From assembly GCF_013307245.1 (NCBI RefSeq), contig NZ_CP028941.1, positions 1,860,001-1,924,000 of the forward strand: a DNA stretch of 64,000 bases, given 5' to 3'. Below are positions 62,780 to 64,000 of this stretch, piece by piece. Source of the DNA: Polynucleobacter antarcticus (lineage in GTDB: Bacteria; Pseudomonadota; Gammaproteobacteria; Burkholderiales; Burkholderiaceae). The notes below the pieces were generated by a model. The model did no database searches, was not told the DNA's origin, and saw only the letters and a list, made by a program, of their open reading frames with translations. The translations under genes were made by a program, and so were the position numbers. The number at the start of each line of letters is the position of its first letter. The first letter of the stretch is position 1.

Positions 62780-63250
62780 CTAACGATAAGACTGATAAAC
62801 ACTAGGTTTACCGTTTAACCCAATTAACAAAACATCGTATGGATCTTTTCTGCCCTTGTACTCTATGCCATCCATACCCGGAGAGCCAACCGGCATAGCA
62901 GGAACAGTAAGTCCAATAGCCTTGGGCTTTTCTGTCAACAGCCGCTTGATTTCTTTTGCTGGCACATGTCCTTCAATTGCATAACCACCAATCAAAGCGG
63001 TATGGCAAGAGCCAAACTGAATGGGCATACCTAACTTTTTACGAATCTCATCGTTGCCATCTGTATAGGTTTTTACAGCAAATCCATTTTTTTCAACATG
63101 GTCTGCCCAATCTTTACAGCAACCACAGGTTGGGCTTTTCCACATCGTAATGACTGGCTTCTCAGTTGCGGCAAAACCTATTGCTGGCAACAAAACCAAA
63201 CCCAAAGAAATAAGCCTTCTTTGTTGATTAACTAATTTCATATTAACCAT
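62780..63250 (-). CDS. DUF411 domain protein, probable periplasmic metal-binding
   Basis: A signal peptide (about 1-28, LISLGLVLLPAIGFAA) precedes the DUF411 domain: ITMWKSPTCGCCKDWADHVEKNGF with the CGCC metal-binding motif, GSCHTALIGGYAIEGHVPAKEIKRLL with a third Cys, and VPAMPVGSPGM. DUF411 proteins lie in copper-resistance loci in many Proteobacteria, and copper binding is the usual guess. I use ATG 63250 (156 residues); ATG 63241 is nearly as good, and a TTG further up is less likely. It lies downstream of the Met/His-rich membrane protein. Confidence 0.87.
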   Translation of the reverse strand: MVNMKLVNQQRRLISLGLVLLPAIGFAATEKPVITMWKSPTCGCCKDWADHVEKNGFAVKTYTDGNDEIRKKLGMPIQFGSCHTALIGGYAIEGHVPAKEIKRLLTEKPKAIGLTVPAMPVGSPGMDGIEYKGRKDPYDVLLIGLNGKPSVYQSYR

Positions 63251-63265
63251 CTCTTTCTTCAAATA

Positions 63266-63292
63266 AAGGTTGCCCTTTCGGGCAAGCCTTTT
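63266..63292 (-). terminator. Hairpin between the two metal-related genes
   Basis: On the reverse strand AAGGCTTGCCC pairs with GGGCAACCTT around GAAA, with one bulged base, followed by TATTTG. It sits just after the upstream stop and may reduce reading into the DUF411 gene. Confidence 0.55.
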
Positions 63293-63293
63293 A

Positions 63294-63980
63294 CTAATGA
63301 TTGTGTCCTTGATTATTCATTGGCATCTGCCAGTTCTTCATCTGCTGAGGCATTTGGCCACCACCCATTGGCATTTGCCCGCCATTCATAGGCATTTGAT
63401 TAGAGGGGATATTGCCCATCATTTTCTGATGTTCCTTCATCATCTTTTCATGCTCCTCTGGATGGCAAAACTCGTGGTCATTACCTCCACTCATTTGATG
63501 AGCGTTAGCGCCTTTGTAACCCAGAATGCTTGGGTCTACCATGCCCGCAATCATCGCAATATGCCCAAAGACTAAGAACAAGGCAACGCAGATCGCATGA
63601 ATCTTTAACTTGCCCATTTGATCTAAAGTCTTGTTCACTAAACCTATCTCTTGAAACGCGATCCAAATCAATGGCAAGCCAGCAATAACATAAGTACTGA
63701 CGGCAATCACATCAATCACCGTTCTCCATTCACCAGCTTTGGTAATGGGAATGACCGCGTTGGTAATGATGTAGTAAATAATGCCAATAAAGTAGATTCC
63801 TACGGCAATACCAGCAAAGCGATTAAGGTAAAAAATAGCGCCTTCAAATTTGCGTGTGAATAGTAGGTATAGCTCAGTGATTGCCAAGGTCTCTGCCAGC
63901 ACGATAGGAATAGCCATAAAGATAAGTAAATTCCAAGGCTGATTAACAGCCAATAACTCCATATAGTGAGTCATGTTCAT
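63294..63980 (-). CDS. Membrane protein with Met/His-rich C-terminal tail
   Basis: The 228-residue protein has about four membrane helices (residues 15-160), including NLLIFMAIPIVLAETLAITELYLL, FAGIAVGIYFIGIIYYIITNAVIP and AICVALFLVFGHIAMIAGMVD. A tail of about 65 residues is rich in Met, His and Gln (NDHEFCHPEEHEKMMKEH and repeated QMPM units, ending GHNH). Such tails bind copper or silver. I do not know a characterised function. It is the first of two reverse-strand genes with the DUF411 gene; its start at 63980 is close to the window edge and anything upstream is not visible. Confidence 0.75.
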   Translation of the reverse strand: MNMTHYMELLAVNQPWNLLIFMAIPIVLAETLAITELYLLFTRKFEGAIFYLNRFAGIAVGIYFIGIIYYIITNAVIPITKAGEWRTVIDVIAVSTYVIAGLPLIWIAFQEIGLVNKTLDQMGKLKIHAICVALFLVFGHIAMIAGMVDPSILGYKGANAHQMSGGNDHEFCHPEEHEKMMKEHQKMMGNIPSNQMPMNGGQMPMGGGQMPQQMKNWQMPMNNQGHNH

Positions 63981-64000
63981 AGTAAATCTCCAAATTAAAT

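Overview
The window is a gene-dense stretch of about 64 kb that reads as the core chromosome of a small-genome betaproteobacterium. Protein style and gene content point to Burkholderiaceae, most likely Polynucleobacter or a close relative; this is a judgement from family resemblance, not a database match. Short intergenic gaps, many ATGA or TAATG overlaps, a split PntAA/PntAB/PntB transhydrogenase, a CIRCE-controlled groESL operon and an E. coli-like LexA box fit this. I see no insertion sequence, phage, CRISPR array, rRNA or origin.

Layout. 1-3.1 kb: end of a nitrilase-family amidase, tldD, aroG, terminator. 3.1-9.2 kb: an ATP:cob(I)alamin adenosyltransferase (-), then a compact glcDEF-yggS-proC operon (+). 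9.2-12.2 kb: recG-ubiA (-). 12.2-17.8 kb: queA-tgt, then yajC-secD-secF. 17.8-22.3 kb: purB-waaA (-), a glutathione S-transferase gene with a possible leaderless start, mnmA (-). 22.5-26.5 kb: pntAA-pntAB-pntB and an orphan Bug/TctC binding protein. 26.6-28.8 kb: groES-groEL (-) with CIRCE. 28.8-32.8 kb: a three-gene signalling operon (degenerate EAL protein, NarL/FixJ regulator, BvgS/EvgS-like hybrid kinase). 32.9-42 kb: dacB, then a long reverse-strand block pgk-pyk-fba-purC-purE-purK-tsaC. 42.1-47.6 kb: ilvE, a zf-CHCC protein, waaF, two small conserved genes, an M48 protease (-), moaC. 47.7-53.2 kb (-): recA-recX, sucC-sucD, terC, a pilin. 53.2-55.7 kb (-): three membrane proteins. 55.8-61.8 kb (+): a CBS/nucleotidyltransferase sensor, a DnaQ-like exonuclease, two small genes, and a DUF4212/SSS symporter pair. 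61.9-64 kb: tRNA with anticodon CAU, a HiPIP, a DUF411 protein and a membrane protein with a Met/His-rich tail.

Most of the window is housekeeping: lower glycolysis, TCA, purine synthesis, queuosine, protein export, LPS core, recombination. The parts that look like regulation or niche adaptation are the EAL-regulator-kinase operon, which resembles a reduced Bordetella BvgR/BvgA/BvgS set; the symporter cluster with its cytoplasmic sensor; and the probable copper-handling genes at the right edge. Regulatory signals visible directly in the DNA include the CIRCE element, the LexA box on the recA promoter, a 13-bp hairpin inside the 5' end of recX, and several intrinsic terminators.
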